In this document: in pieces, positions 9,068 through 18,663 of the stretch | How the letters are laid out: each line of letters begins with the position of its first letter | Position numbering within the stretch: position 1 is the first letter of the stretch | Assembly (NCBI GenBank): GCA_022768375.1 | Contig: JALEMG010000033.1 | Location: forward strand, 1 to 64,000 | DNA from: Lentisphaeria bacterium | GTDB taxonomy: Bacteria; Verrucomicrobiota; Lentisphaeria; Victivallales; Victivallaceae | Direction: 5' to 3' | Length of the DNA: 64,000 nucleotides | Position numbers and translations under genes: made by a program | The notes under the pieces: model-generated | What the model was told of the DNA's origin: nothing | Database searches by the model: none | What the model saw: the letters and a program-made list of their open reading frames with translations, nothing else

Positions 9068-10078
9068 TTATTTACCGTTCTGTTTCAGCACGGGCAGGAG
9101 GTACGGCACCACCTTTTGGGTCAGCACCGATTTGATCATGTCCTTGCCGTAATCCTGCGCCGTCCAGACATCGGCTCCGGCGGAGCGCGAGGGGCCGAAA
9201 TCCACACTGTCCGCAAACGGAATGCTGGCGACGATGTTGCCCCGCTGAACGGAGATCACCCGGACGCTGCCCTCCAGATATCCGGCGTACCGCACACCCT
9301 GCGCCCCGGTTTCGGACACATAGAACGGCGCGCCCACGATCTCGAACCGGGTGACGTAAGCCTGGACGAGAAACTCCACCTCCAGCAGTTGGCCGACCTT
9401 GCGGTACATTTTCGGCTCAAGTTCGGAGAGGTCGTCGAGGTTGTTTTTCCGGAGGATGCTGCGGATGGACTTCAGGTTCTGGAGCGGGATGCCGTTGTAG
9501 AGCAGCAGACTCTCCAGCAGAATGTTGAAATCCTGCGGCAGATAGGCCGGCGACTGGTCGAGTCGGATGATCGGATTCAGGATCGCCGTCATTTTCAACT
9601 GCTTCTCGTCGGAAAGCAGTTTCTCCAACGCGGGCTCCAGTTTGTCCGCCAGTTCGTCCAGGTCCTTCACCCGCAGATTGGCGGTGCGGGTCTGGTCGAT
9701 CTCGCCGGTGGAGGCGTCCAGAATGCGCACGGTGAAGTTGAACCGGGTCCCGAAGCGGCCCAGTTCCGAAACGAGAATGTACTTGACGCCCTCCACTTTG
9801 CCCAGTTTGGCCTTTTGAGCGGAATTGAGATTGACCAGATCCGAACTGGCGGTCAGGCCGATCTCGGTCAGCATCTGTTTGAGCGCGCCCCGGGAGATGA
9901 GTTTGTACTCGTCGGAACGGATGGAGGACTCCAGCATGCCCCAGAGGGCGTCGATGTCCCCGGCCTTGACGCCGCCTTTGGCCACCGGTTCGGCGACGGC
10001 CAGTTGGTCCGCGCCGCCCGCCGGCAGCAGCAGCAGGAACGCGATCAGCGCGGGAAGAAGGGTTTGAAGCCGTTTCAT
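9068..10078 (-). CDS. Secreted CsgG/LpoB-like protein
   Basis: A 336-aa protein with a signal peptide (residues 1-22, MKRLQTLLPALIAFLLLLPAGG; no lipobox). The mature part resembles the CsgG / penicillin-binding-protein activator LpoB fold: a statement of a regulator-of-activity type (SRGALKQMLTEIGL), a KYILVSELGRFG strand, then FNFTVRILDASTGEI, typical of this beta-sheet family. It is probably periplasmic or outer-membrane associated. It lies 37 nt downstream of a second, diverged CsgG-like gene, so the pair may form a complex. Confidence 0.7.
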   Translation of the reverse strand: MKRLQTLLPALIAFLLLLPAGGADQLAVAEPVAKGGVKAGDIDALWGMLESSIRSDEYKLISRGALKQMLTEIGLTASSDLVNLNSAQKAKLGKVEGVKYILVSELGRFGTRFNFTVRILDASTGEIDQTRTANLRVKDLDELADKLEPALEKLLSDEKQLKMTAILNPIIRLDQSPAYLPQDFNILLESLLLYNGIPLQNLKSIRSILRKNNLDDLSELEPKMYRKVGQLLEVEFLVQAYVTRFEIVGAPFYVSETGAQGVRYAGYLEGSVRVISVQRGNIVASIPFADSVDFGPSRSAGADVWTAQDYGKDMIKSVLTQKVVPYLLPVLKQNGK

Positions 10079-10115
10079 GGTTTGTGTTTCCTTAAAAAGA
10101 ATTTTTTCAGATGGT

Positions 10116-11045
10116 TCAGCGATTTTCCGGTAGGGGCGTGACCGCGATGCGGTTTTTGCGCCCGGGTTTGCAGGCGTCGTACAGTTCCCCGGCGGCCTGT
10201 TCCAGCGCGGATTTCATCATGCTTTGGAAAAGATCGTGGTCGGACTGTTCGGTGCTGACCGGCGACTGCTCCCGGGCCGTGCCGGTGAAGACGTTGCCGT
10301 ACACGGTGCTCTGCGCGGCCAGGTCCACCATTTTGACGATGACGTCCAACTGGTAGTTGACGGTCTTGGTCTCAATGCCGTAGCCCTTGAAGGAGTTGCT
10401 TTTGCTCCGCACGTCGGAGACGGTGCCGCAGATCAGGTGGGTGGCGCCGGTGGCCCGGGCCAGTTTGAGCAGAAAGTCCTGCGGGAAGTCCGGTTCGGCG
10501 GCGATCTTGACCATCGCCGCCTGCACGACCTCCTGCGGCACGCAGGAAAACACGTCGCTGTGACGGGACAGAAAGGCGCTCAGGTACTCCGCGCCGATGA
10601 CCGTCGGACGGGCCGGACCTTTCACGGTGGTGTGGTAGAGTTCCAGCGCTTTTTGCCGGTCGAAGCGGTTGTCGTCCATCTGCAGTTCACGATTGGCCCG
10701 GTCCGTGGCGGCCCCGCTCCGGGCGTCGATCATCCGGACGAAGCCCTGCATCACCCGACTGACGGTCTGATGGTCGGCGGCGTTAAGGGAGTTGCGCTCC
10801 GGGATCACCACCGGCTGGTTTTTGAGGCTGAGAAACCGCTCCATCCCCTTGATGTCCGGAGTACTGAAATCCAGCACGCAGACCTTGAACGGCCGCCACC
10901 GGGTCTTTTCCCGGACCACGGTTTTGGTGACGACGGTTTGCGTGGTGGTGGTCACTTCGGTGGTTTTTTCCGCCGTGACCGGTCCGTCGGCGGCGGCCGC
11001 CGTCCCGCAGAGCAGAAGCCCGGCCGCCAGAATCCTGTTTTTCAT
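10116..11045 (-). CDS. Secreted CsgG-like protein, second copy
   Basis: A 309-aa protein with a signal peptide (about residues 1-19), then a Thr-rich linker (residues 27-47) and a CsgG-like body: FKVCVLDFSTPDIKG, a GATHLICGTVSDV strand and VNYQLDVIVKMVDLA. These match the LpoB/CsgG order of strands. It is the first gene of a four-gene operon behind a promoter at 11094-11122. Its partner downstream shares the fold but little sequence. Curli export is unlikely, since no csgA/B/E/F genes are present. Confidence 0.7.
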   Translation of the reverse strand: MKNRILAAGLLLCGTAAAADGPVTAEKTTEVTTTTQTVVTKTVVREKTRWRPFKVCVLDFSTPDIKGMERFLSLKNQPVVIPERNSLNAADHQTVSRVMQGFVRMIDARSGAATDRANRELQMDDNRFDRQKALELYHTTVKGPARPTVIGAEYLSAFLSRHSDVFSCVPQEVVQAAMVKIAAEPDFPQDFLLKLARATGATHLICGTVSDVRSKSNSFKGYGIETKTVNYQLDVIVKMVDLAAQSTVYGNVFTGTAREQSPVSTEQSDHDLFQSMMKSALEQAAGELYDACKPGRKNRIAVTPLPENR

Positions 11046-11093
11046 GATGCATTCCCCTGTTGTCGGTGCCGCGTTTGCGTACTATCGGCGCTT

Positions 11094-11122
11094 AATGTAT
11101 CCCCCCTCCGGGCGAAATGCAA
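11094..11122 (-). promoter_or_regulatory. Candidate promoter of the CsgG-like operon
   Basis: On the minus strand, TTGCAT (11122-11117), a 17-nt spacer and TACATT (11099-11094), about 48 nt before the start codon at 11045. Confidence 0.5.
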
Positions 11123-11135
11123 TCCCTCCCGAAAC

Positions 11136-11180
11136 AAAAAAACGGCAAAACATCGTCCGGACCGGACCATGTTCGCCGTT
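11136..11180 (-). terminator. Intrinsic terminator of the glycosidase-like gene
   Basis: On the minus strand, ACGGC and AACAT arms pair with ATGTT and GCCGT across a GTCCGGTCCGGAC top, followed by seven T residues (+ strand A-run 11136-11142). It begins about 24 nt after the stop codon at 11204. Confidence 0.8.
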
Positions 11181-11203
11181 TGCCCGTTCCCGGGGGACTT
11201 CCG

Positions 11204-13555
11204 TCAGATCAGCACGTCGAACCGGAGAAACGCCCGGTCCGGTTCCAGATCGTTGCGGAAGATGATCTCATAGGAGCGGCCGTTCCCGTCGGAAAGTTCC
11301 GCCTTGAAGAAGGAGTAGAAAGGTTCCCCGAGGTGGGTGGCCTGAAGCCCGAGACGGTGGCGCCCCGGCGGGAGCAACTGCTTCAGGTCCAGCGTCGTGC
11401 TCCGGTCGCCGGTGCAGAGGGATTTGCCGTCGGCGCGGAGGATCTTGGCGATCTCCCGCAGGGAGCCGTCGGGCATGAATTCCACCACGAACGAATCGTT
11501 GTCGAAAAGGTCCAGCAGCATGGAATCCTCGTACCCGAACGCCATCTGCGGCGCGATGCCGACCGTCAGAAACAGGTTGTCCCATTGCGGCGGATTTTCC
11601 CGCAATCGCCGCTGTTCCTCCAGTTGCGCGAGGAATTGTTTTCCCGAACCGCACGGCACATGGTAGGCCCGGCGGTACCCGAAGAAATCCGGTTCGCCGT
11701 CGCTGAAGTAAAATCCCGCCACGCCGCAGCTCGGCAGCGTCACGGTCAATTTTGCGGCGGAACAGAGCGTCTCCGTTCCCGGCGATTGCAGTGTCGGAGA
11801 GAGTTTCCACACCCGCTTGCCCGCGGGGTCGAGCCCGGCGCGTTTGCTGTCAAAGGTGACGTCGAACGTGCGTTCCGCGTCCGCGAAGTTGGTCACGACG
11901 TACAGCGCCCTCCGCCCGTCGGCGGAAACGAGCAGATGGTGGCCGCACTCCGGCTCCGCGGGGAAAACCCCCCGGGAATTGTAGTCGCAGCAGATGCGCA
12001 GGTCTTTCTCGTTCCGGACCATGCCCCAGAGTTTCCACAGCGGACGGAAGACATGATCATTGATGCCCGGTTCGCCGGGGTGGGCCAGACTGGAGGAGGG
12101 GAACTGTTCGCCCAGCGGGTTGTGGGGGTACTGCCCGGCGGCGGCGAGAAAGGGAATCATTTTTTCCGTGGAATACTCCGGAAACGCCGCGGTCCACATG
12201 GTGCCGGTGGCCACCGCCGCCATGCTGTAGTATTCATGGTGCTTCCGGCTGAGGATCAGCATGCCCCGCTCACCCTCGCCGGAGACGTAGCCGTCGAAAA
12301 AGTTCATGCTCATGCCGGAGAAACAGGGTCCGGTGTGGCTGAACAGCAGTCCGTCCTTGCCCACCCTTTCCCGCAGTCTGCGGAAGGTCTCGTAGTGGGC
12401 GCGGAAGTGAATGCGGCCGTTGACGAAATTTTCGTCCGCCGCCGAGAGACGGCACATGGGGCCGCCGTAATCCATGTACAGCCCGTCGAAGTCCTTTTTC
12501 AGACAGCGGTCGAACCATTCGCATGAGCCCTCCACCGCGGAGTTTTCGTTGCCCCGGATGTACACCGCCACCCGGATGCCCCGGTCGTGCGCCGCCTTGA
12601 CCGTGGCGAGGAACCGTTCCCGGTCACAGGGAATGCCGTCGTTCTGCAGATCGTGCCGCCAGTTTTCGTGCAGGATCAGCAGATCGCAGCCGGAATCGGC
12701 CATGGCGTTGATCTCCGCCGTCGAGGGATAGCGGACGGCGTTGTCCAGATAGTGATACATGGTCATGGGGGGCAAATGGCGGGTGCGGGGCGGATTTTTG
12801 ATGATCCAGCCCCAGAAGTTGCGCAACTGGAGGCAGACGCGGGGTTTGGTGTCGAGGACGTTCTGGAAGTTCCACTCCACCGCGGGCGAACCGTTTTTCC
12901 AGTCGATCCGGGTGGTGTTGACTCCGGGTTTGCCGGTGAGCGAAGCGCCGCCTTCCATGAAAAATTCCATGTACATCGCTTCCGCGCCGGGGCGGAACGC
13001 GTTGAAACTGACGAGGGGGGATATCTCCGGGCAGACCATCTCCAGACCCCGTTCCAGATTCCGCTGGGGGGCGAGGTCCTGGATCATGGCGCCGTCGACC
13101 TTTTCCCGCCGGTGCAGGATCGCCCAGCGGATGTCGTCGAAGCGGGAGAGTTCCGAACCGAGGGCAAGTTTCAGGTCCCGGTACTTGTAGCCGCAATCGG
13201 CTTTCACCAGAAAATAGAAGGAGCAGAACACCGTACCGTCGAAAAAGCAGTCGTAGGTGAATGCCGCGGTCAGTTCCGGGATCACCCGGCCGGATCCGTC
13301 GATGAATTCCACTTCCGGAAAGACGATCTGCCGGTGGTCCGTGAAATCCCGCAGTTCCGGTTCTCCGGCGAGTTGAGAGCGGCAGACCCGGCCGTCCTCT
13401 TTGGTGACGGTGAATGCGCACCGGTCGCCCGTCAGCACCGGCTCGTACCCGCCGTCGAAGTTTTTCAGACTCACCGCCGCCGGCATGACGCCGTGTCCGG
13501 TGTCGAAGACGATCCGCTGATCGCCCGCATCAATGATCCATTCCGAATTCTGCAT
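11204..13555 (-). CDS. DUF6259-like glycoside hydrolase-type protein
   Basis: A 783-aa protein. The frame stays open far upstream, but the ATG at 13555 has AGGAAAGG before it and homology starts at MQNSEW. No signal peptide is seen, so it is probably cytoplasmic. An N-terminal beta-sandwich (about 1-240) is followed by a (beta/alpha)8-like centre with YHYLDNAVRYPSTAEINAM, DLLILHENWRHDL, GIRVAVYIRGNEN and FDGLYMDYGGP, where acidic residues could be catalytic, and a C-terminal beta domain. This layout fits DUF6259/GH-like enzymes common in Lentisphaerota and Bacteroidota. Substrate unknown. It is divergent from an AraC regulator, its likely controller, and ends in a strong terminator. Confidence 0.75.
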   Translation of the reverse strand: MQNSEWIIDAGDQRIVFDTGHGVMPAAVSLKNFDGGYEPVLTGDRCAFTVTKEDGRVCRSQLAGEPELRDFTDHRQIVFPEVEFIDGSGRVIPELTAAFTYDCFFDGTVFCSFYFLVKADCGYKYRDLKLALGSELSRFDDIRWAILHRREKVDGAMIQDLAPQRNLERGLEMVCPEISPLVSFNAFRPGAEAMYMEFFMEGGASLTGKPGVNTTRIDWKNGSPAVEWNFQNVLDTKPRVCLQLRNFWGWIIKNPPRTRHLPPMTMYHYLDNAVRYPSTAEINAMADSGCDLLILHENWRHDLQNDGIPCDRERFLATVKAAHDRGIRVAVYIRGNENSAVEGSCEWFDRCLKKDFDGLYMDYGGPMCRLSAADENFVNGRIHFRAHYETFRRLRERVGKDGLLFSHTGPCFSGMSMNFFDGYVSGEGERGMLILSRKHHEYYSMAAVATGTMWTAAFPEYSTEKMIPFLAAAGQYPHNPLGEQFPSSSLAHPGEPGINDHVFRPLWKLWGMVRNEKDLRICCDYNSRGVFPAEPECGHHLLVSADGRRALYVVTNFADAERTFDVTFDSKRAGLDPAGKRVWKLSPTLQSPGTETLCSAAKLTVTLPSCGVAGFYFSDGEPDFFGYRRAYHVPCGSGKQFLAQLEEQRRLRENPPQWDNLFLTVGIAPQMAFGYEDSMLLDLFDNDSFVVEFMPDGSLREIAKILRADGKSLCTGDRSTTLDLKQLLPPGRHRLGLQATHLGEPFYSFFKAELSDGNGRSYEIIFRNDLEPDRAFLRFDVLI

Positions 13556-13741
13556 TGGTCCCGTCCTTTCCTGTTTCCCGCGGTTTCCGGAGAGAGAATG
13601 TACTTGCGTCCGGCGGATTTTGCAATGGCCGTTTACGGTATATTTTCGGCATTTTTTTGTAAAATCCTGCTTTTTGTACTGGAAAATTCGGATAAAAAGA
13701 TGTATTTTCCCCCGGAAACGAGATGATCGCGGAGCGAAACG

Positions 13742-14566
13742 ATGGAACCGATACTCTACCAGTGGCAGTTGACCCGGGACAATCCTTTTCAGATCGACGA
13801 GCAGTTGATCCCTCCCGGATTCGAGAACCCGCGTTACGACATGCATTCGGCGGTGCATCTGGGCATCCTGCGGCGCGGCGCGATGGGAAATCTGACCCGG
13901 CGTTACGATCTGTTTTTCACCGCGTCCTGGGAACTGCACGGCCGCACCCGCAGTCCGTCCGGCGCGGAACTGCTGCTGATCACCGTGCAGCCGGAGGCGC
14001 TGCTGGACGGCATCGTCGATTCCCGGGAACGGGTGAAAAACCTGCTTTTCCTGCCGTCCGGCAACACGCCGGAGCCTTTTCGGGTGGCGGAGTTGCAGCG
14101 GAGGGCGCGGGCGTTCTGCGCGGCGTACCGGAAGCGCCGAAAAGGACCGGATCCGGGGTGCGCCCGACAGGAATTGTGGCTGGACATCGTCGGGCTGTTC
14201 CATTCCGCCGCGGTTCTGACGGACCTTCATTCCGGCGGCGGGGCCCGGCGGAAGTATCCGCAACTGCAGCCGGTTTTCGCGGCGCTGGCGGAGTTGAAGC
14301 ATCTGCCGCTGCCGCTGGCGGAGGCGGCGCGGATGTGCTGTATGAGCGAGAGTTACTTCGCCCATTTGTTCCGGGCCTGCACCGGGATCAGTTTCGGGCA
14401 GTACGAACTGGCGTTCCGGCTCAACGGGGCGGCGGCGGCGCTCCAGCGCGGTCCGGTGCGGCTCAAGCAGTTGGCGGCGGAATGGGGATTTTACGACGCC
14501 AGTCATTTCTGCCGGAGTTACAAGCGGTACTTCGGCGTCGCGCCTTCCCGGGATCGGGAACGCTGA
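13742..14566 (+). CDS. AraC-family transcriptional regulator
   Basis: A 274-aa regulator with a cupin-like N-terminal sensing region (about 1-150) and a C-terminal double helix-turn-helix. The first HTH has LAEAARMCCMSESYFAHLFR; the second, LKQLAAEWGFYDASHFCRSYKRYFG, matches the AraC signature, including the P at the end of the domain (VAPS). It is divergent from the glycosidase-like gene over a 186-bp AT-richer gap and probably activates it and perhaps the downstream esterase. The effector is likely a sugar. Confidence 0.92.
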   Translation: MEPILYQWQLTRDNPFQIDEQLIPPGFENPRYDMHSAVHLGILRRGAMGNLTRRYDLFFTASWELHGRTRSPSGAELLLITVQPEALLDGIVDSRERVKNLLFLPSGNTPEPFRVAELQRRARAFCAAYRKRRKGPDPGCARQELWLDIVGLFHSAAVLTDLHSGGGARRKYPQLQPVFAALAELKHLPLPLAEAARMCCMSESYFAHLFRACTGISFGQYELAFRLNGAAAALQRGPVRLKQLAAEWGFYDASHFCRSYKRYFGVAPSRDRER

Positions 14567-14583
14567 AATCGGGGAAGCGAGGA

Positions 14584-14612
14584 TTGATTTTTGCCGGTTG
14601 TGGTGATATCTT
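14584..14612 (+). promoter_or_regulatory. Promoter of the esterase-protease pair
   Basis: TTGATT (14584-14589), a 17-nt spacer and TATCTT (14607-14612), about 50 nt before the esterase start. Confidence 0.55.
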
Positions 14613-14664
14613 ATTTCCGGTACGGGATCGAGACTGGAATATACGGAGGAAGAACGCGGTGGTC

Positions 14665-16497
14665 ATGAAAAACATCTTGGTCGGAGCGGCGGTCGTGTCG
14701 GCGATGAGCGGCTGGTGCGGTGTGTCCGATCTGCAGGTCGAATACCGGAACGGTCAGGTGTTCCTGCGCTGGCAGGAGAAGGATCTGCCGGCCGACGCCA
14801 GATTGAGCGTCTGGAGCGGCGCGGAACCGATCACCGCCGGGACGCTGGACCGGGCGGTGAAAGTCGCCTCTCTGCTCAATCCCGGCGGGGCCCGGGACTG
14901 GTGGCTGGACGTGGATTCCTTCGTCGTCCGGCGGAGCGACAAGGCGAGAGCCGAGGAGATTTTCGCCGGCAAAGTGGCCGACACCGACGCGGAAAAGCCG
15001 CGGTCGGTCCGGGGGTTCGTCATCACCGACGACGGACAGCCGGTCGACCCGGCGGGCGGACTTCACGTGCACACTCCCGGGCCGGGGAAGACCGGAAAGC
15101 GTTACTTCGCCGTGACCTGGCATCACGGGACCGGAACGGAAGTCATGGGACTGACCGCCGCCGGGCCCGCGGCGGTCGGTCCGGGCAAGGTCAACGCCAT
15201 CCGCATCGCCGGCAAACTGGACCGGGCGCGGACCGAAGGCAGACCGCTGGTGGTCTATCTGCACGGACGGGGCGGCGGGGTCGGCGTGGACAGCAGAGGC
15301 AACGCGGTGGGCACGCACATGATTTTCGCGGACTCCACTTTGGCGTGGCGCGAGGGGATCCCCTTCAAATTCACCGTGGAGGTCCGTTCGGACGGCGCGG
15401 TGTGGGCGGTGCTGTGCGACCGCACCTGGCTCGGGCGGAAACTGACGCCGCGGGAGTCCGATGACGACCGGGATTATGTGCCCGCCGTCGCCTCGTTCTG
15501 GCTGGGGTACAACCGCAATATCGCGGTGAGCAATCTCGGACCGGAATTCACCTGGGACAACTATTCCGAACGGGTGGTGCTGCGCATTGTCCGATGGATT
15601 CAGGAAGCACTGGGCACGGACCCGGCCCGGACCTACCTTTACGGCGGGAGCATGGGCGGTTCCGGCGCGGTGCAGTTGGCCCTCCACTACCCGGAAGTTT
15701 TCGCGGCGGCCTGGGCTCTGGTGCCGGTCTACTCCTACACTTGGGAAAGAATGCCGAAATTCCCGGGACTTGCGCCGTCCATCAGCCGCATGCAGTGTTC
15801 CATCGGGCTGTTCAAGCCGACCGACCGGGTCCTCATGCCCGACGGCCGCGATCTGCTGGACTACGGCAGCGGGGCAAAGAATATCGACCGTCCGCAAGTG
15901 GACATGCCGCCGATTTTCGCCACCAACGGACGGCGCGACATGTCGATCCCGTGGGTGAATAACCCGCCGTTTTTCAAGGCGGCGAACCGGGCGCGGCAGG
16001 CGTTCGCCGTCAACTGGAACAACGGGGCTCACGGGATGTCCCGGGAGGTGCCGCCGGTCGTGTCCATGGAAAAATTGTTCCGTTACCGTCTGGATCAGGC
16101 GTTCCCGGCGTTCAGCAATTCCAGCGACGACCGGAATTACGGCGACGGCGACCCGGACGCGGGCGATCTGACCGGCTGGATCAACCGGGGCATGGAGTGG
16201 AGCGGCGTGAAGGACGAGCCGGACCGGTTCGAGATCACGCTCAAGGCGGCGCACGAGGATATGAAGTATCCGGTGGTCTGCGACGTCACCATCCGCCGTC
16301 GGCAGAAATTCAAATTCGCGCCGGGCACGGAAGTGGAAGTTTCCGTCAACGGCAGGAAGCGGCGCACGGCGATCGATGCCGACGGTCTGCTTGTCGTGAC
16401 GAAGGTGGAATTTCCGGATTCGGGGCCGGTGAAACTGGTCTGCGTTCCGCCGCCCGGCGGGACGGCCGGGTCCGTTCTCGGGAGTGAACGAAGATGA
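14665..16497 (+). CDS. Secreted alpha/beta-hydrolase, esterase-like
   Basis: A 610-aa protein with an N-terminal signal peptide (MKNILVGAAVVSAMSGWCG). GGAGGA ends 14 nt before this ATG but 8 nt before an in-frame GTG at 14659, so the true start may be two codons upstream. The N-terminal third is beta-rich (fibronectin-like). The C-terminal part has the nucleophile elbow YGGSMGGSG with Ser at about residue 329, preceded by a long helix, as in PHB-depolymerase or feruloyl-esterase-like hydrolases. A His in NNGAHGMS is a candidate triad member. It probably de-esterifies plant or host polysaccharides outside the cytoplasm. It overlaps the protease gene by 4 nt. Confidence 0.75.
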   Translation: MKNILVGAAVVSAMSGWCGVSDLQVEYRNGQVFLRWQEKDLPADARLSVWSGAEPITAGTLDRAVKVASLLNPGGARDWWLDVDSFVVRRSDKARAEEIFAGKVADTDAEKPRSVRGFVITDDGQPVDPAGGLHVHTPGPGKTGKRYFAVTWHHGTGTEVMGLTAAGPAAVGPGKVNAIRIAGKLDRARTEGRPLVVYLHGRGGGVGVDSRGNAVGTHMIFADSTLAWREGIPFKFTVEVRSDGAVWAVLCDRTWLGRKLTPRESDDDRDYVPAVASFWLGYNRNIAVSNLGPEFTWDNYSERVVLRIVRWIQEALGTDPARTYLYGGSMGGSGAVQLALHYPEVFAAAWALVPVYSYTWERMPKFPGLAPSISRMQCSIGLFKPTDRVLMPDGRDLLDYGSGAKNIDRPQVDMPPIFATNGRRDMSIPWVNNPPFFKAANRARQAFAVNWNNGAHGMSREVPPVVSMEKLFRYRLDQAFPAFSNSSDDRNYGDGDPDAGDLTGWINRGMEWSGVKDEPDRFEITLKAAHEDMKYPVVCDVTIRRRQKFKFAPGTEVEVSVNGRKRRTAIDADGLLVVTKVEFPDSGPVKLVCVPPPGGTAGSVLGSERR

Positions 16498-18590
16498 ATG
16501 GACGAATCATGAATCGACTTTGCGGGGCGGTCGCGGCGGCGCTGCTGTGGTCGGCGTCGGGAGCGGTCGGAGCGGAGAAGAACGAGTACACCGCCGGAGA
16601 TTTCCGCCGGATCAGCGCCATGACCGCGAAGATACTGGAGCGCAACCACTACTCCGGGGTGAAGATCAACCGGGCGATGTCGGAGAAAATTTTCGACCGC
16701 TACTTCGATATGCTGGATCCGGCGCGGATGCTGTTCACGGCGGCGGATGTGGAGAAGTTCAGCGGCTGTCGGCAGGACATCGGAGAGCGGCTGCTGCGGG
16801 GGGAGTGCGACTTCGCCTTCGAGGTCTACGAGGTGTTCCGGCGGCGGTACGGGGAGTTTCGGGCGTTCACGCGGGAGATGCTGAAGCACGAGGTGGATTT
16901 CACCGTGGACGAGAGCATCGCCGCCGAACCGTCCAAACAGCCCCGTCCGGCGGATGAGACGGCCATGCGGGACCTGTGGCGGCGGCGGGTGAAAAACGAT
17001 CTGCTGCTCTACCGGATGATGGAGCGGGCCGAGGCCGCCGAAAAGGACAAGCCGTCCGCCGATCCCGGCGTCTCCCCGGCCGCGCCGCGCCGCGCCTCCG
17101 CCGCGAAGACCCCGGCGGAACGGATCCTTCAGCGTCAGCGGGACATCGGCAATGACGTGGACCAGCGCGACCGTATCGACATTCTGGGGCTGCTGCTGGA
17201 TGCGATGGCCCGTTCGTTCGGGGCGCACTCCGACTACCAGGCGCCGAAACTGAGCCGGGATTTCGAGATCAGCATGTCGCTGTCCCTCTCCGGGATCGGG
17301 GCCACGCTCACCAGCGAAAACGGTTACATCAAGATTGTGGAACTGGTCCCCGGCGGCCCGGCGGCTCTTTCCGGCAAGATCAAGGTCAACGACCGCATCG
17401 TCACCGTCACGCAGGGCAACGGGGAGACCGCCGATCTCATCGACATGCCGGTGAGCAAGGCGGTGCAGTTCATCCGGGGGGAGAAGGGGTCCGAAGTGGT
17501 GCTGGGCATTCTTTCCGGCGAGGGCGGCGCGCCCCGCAGCGTCACGCTGGTGCGGGACCGGATCAATCTCAGCGCCGGAGCAGCCAAAGGCGAAGTCCGG
17601 GAAGTGGAGGGTAAATCCGGCGTGATCAAGGTGGGGGTCATCACCCTGCCCGGTTTCTACATGGACATGGAAGCGGTCATGCGGGGGGACGCCGACGCAC
17701 GGCGGGCCAGCGCCGATGTGAGGAACATCCTGCGGGATTTTGAACGGCGCCAGGTGGATTCGGTGGTCATCGACCTGCGGAAAAACGGCGGCGGCAGTCT
17801 GCCGGACGCCATTGCGCTCAGCGGGCTTTTCCTCTCCGGCAATCCGGTGGTGCAGGTGCGGGACAAGAACAATCTTTCCCTGGAGCGGGACCCGGACGTC
17901 CGCATGATGTATTCCGGGCCGCTGGTGGTGCTGACCAGCAAGTTTTCCGCGTCGGCGGCGGAGATTTTCTCCGGGGCCATGCGGGACAGCAACCGGGCGG
18001 TGCTGGTGGGGGACAGCCGGACGTTCGGCAAGGGCACCGTGTTGCGGGTGGAATCGCTGGACCGGTACAACAGTTGGTTCGGCAAGGCGCAGCCGGCGGG
18101 CGCGCTGACGTTTGAGATCGCCATGTTCTACCGGCCCAGCGGCGGTTCGGTGCAGCAGTTGGGGATCGCGCCGGACATCCAGTTGCCGGCGCTGACCGAG
18201 GAACTGGAGGTGGGCGAAGTGTTTCTGGACAACCATTTGCCCTGGGACGCCATCGCCCGGGTGGAGAATCCGCCGTTCGACCCGGATCTGGACCGGAAGA
18301 TCGGCGAGTTGAAGAAGCGTTCGGAGGCCCGGGTCGCGGCGGATCCCCGGTACAAGGCGCTGCTGCGCCGTATCGGACAGTTCCGCGCCATTCGCACCCG
18401 GAAACGGATCTCGCTCAACGAAAAAGTCCGCTGGGACGAGTACGTCCGGGAGAAGCAGGTTTCCGAGGAGGTGGAGGCGCTGGAGAGCGAGAGCGGGGAG
18501 GCAAAGGGCGCCGAAGACCGCGACCCGGTCCTGGGCGAAGCGGTGAATATCGCCGCGGACCTTTTCAGTATGGAGAAAAAGCGGCTCTGA
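16494..18590 (+). CDS. Tail-specific (C-terminal processing) protease, S41 family
   Basis: A 698-aa periplasmic protease with a signal peptide (about residues 1-26). An N-terminal helical region (DPARMLFTAADVEKF, typical of Prc/Tsp) is followed by a PDZ domain (about 255-345) and an S41 catalytic core. FSASAAEIFSGAM gives the catalytic Ser at about 487, and TFGKGTV the Lys at about 513, matching the Ser/Lys dyad of E. coli Prc. A C-terminal DUF3340-like helical tail follows. It cleaves envelope proteins from their C termini. The ATG overlaps the esterase stop (ATGA). A promoter for the next gene starts just after its stop. Confidence 0.92.
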   Translation: MNGRIMNRLCGAVAAALLWSASGAVGAEKNEYTAGDFRRISAMTAKILERNHYSGVKINRAMSEKIFDRYFDMLDPARMLFTAADVEKFSGCRQDIGERLLRGECDFAFEVYEVFRRRYGEFRAFTREMLKHEVDFTVDESIAAEPSKQPRPADETAMRDLWRRRVKNDLLLYRMMERAEAAEKDKPSADPGVSPAAPRRASAAKTPAERILQRQRDIGNDVDQRDRIDILGLLLDAMARSFGAHSDYQAPKLSRDFEISMSLSLSGIGATLTSENGYIKIVELVPGGPAALSGKIKVNDRIVTVTQGNGETADLIDMPVSKAVQFIRGEKGSEVVLGILSGEGGAPRSVTLVRDRINLSAGAAKGEVREVEGKSGVIKVGVITLPGFYMDMEAVMRGDADARRASADVRNILRDFERRQVDSVVIDLRKNGGGSLPDAIALSGLFLSGNPVVQVRDKNNLSLERDPDVRMMYSGPLVVLTSKFSASAAEIFSGAMRDSNRAVLVGDSRTFGKGTVLRVESLDRYNSWFGKAQPAGALTFEIAMFYRPSGGSVQQLGIAPDIQLPALTEELEVGEVFLDNHLPWDAIARVENPPFDPDLDRKIGELKKRSEARVAADPRYKALLRRIGQFRAIRTRKRISLNEKVRWDEYVREKQVSEEVEALESESGEAKGAEDRDPVLGEAVNIAADLFSMEKKRL

Positions 18591-18594
18591 CCTC

Positions 18595-18623
18595 TTGCAA
18601 ATCCGGGGGCGGGCGGCTATATT
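18595..18623 (+). promoter_or_regulatory. Promoter of the nine-gene RicT-to-glycosyltransferase operon
   Basis: TTGCAA (18595-18600), a 17-nt GC-rich spacer and TATATT (18618-18623), about 40 nt before the next start codon. This is one of the best matches to the window's promoter pattern. Confidence 0.7.
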
Positions 18624-18663
18624 GACAGCAGGCAAGTGAAACAGGCATTTTGAGAATGGGAAT

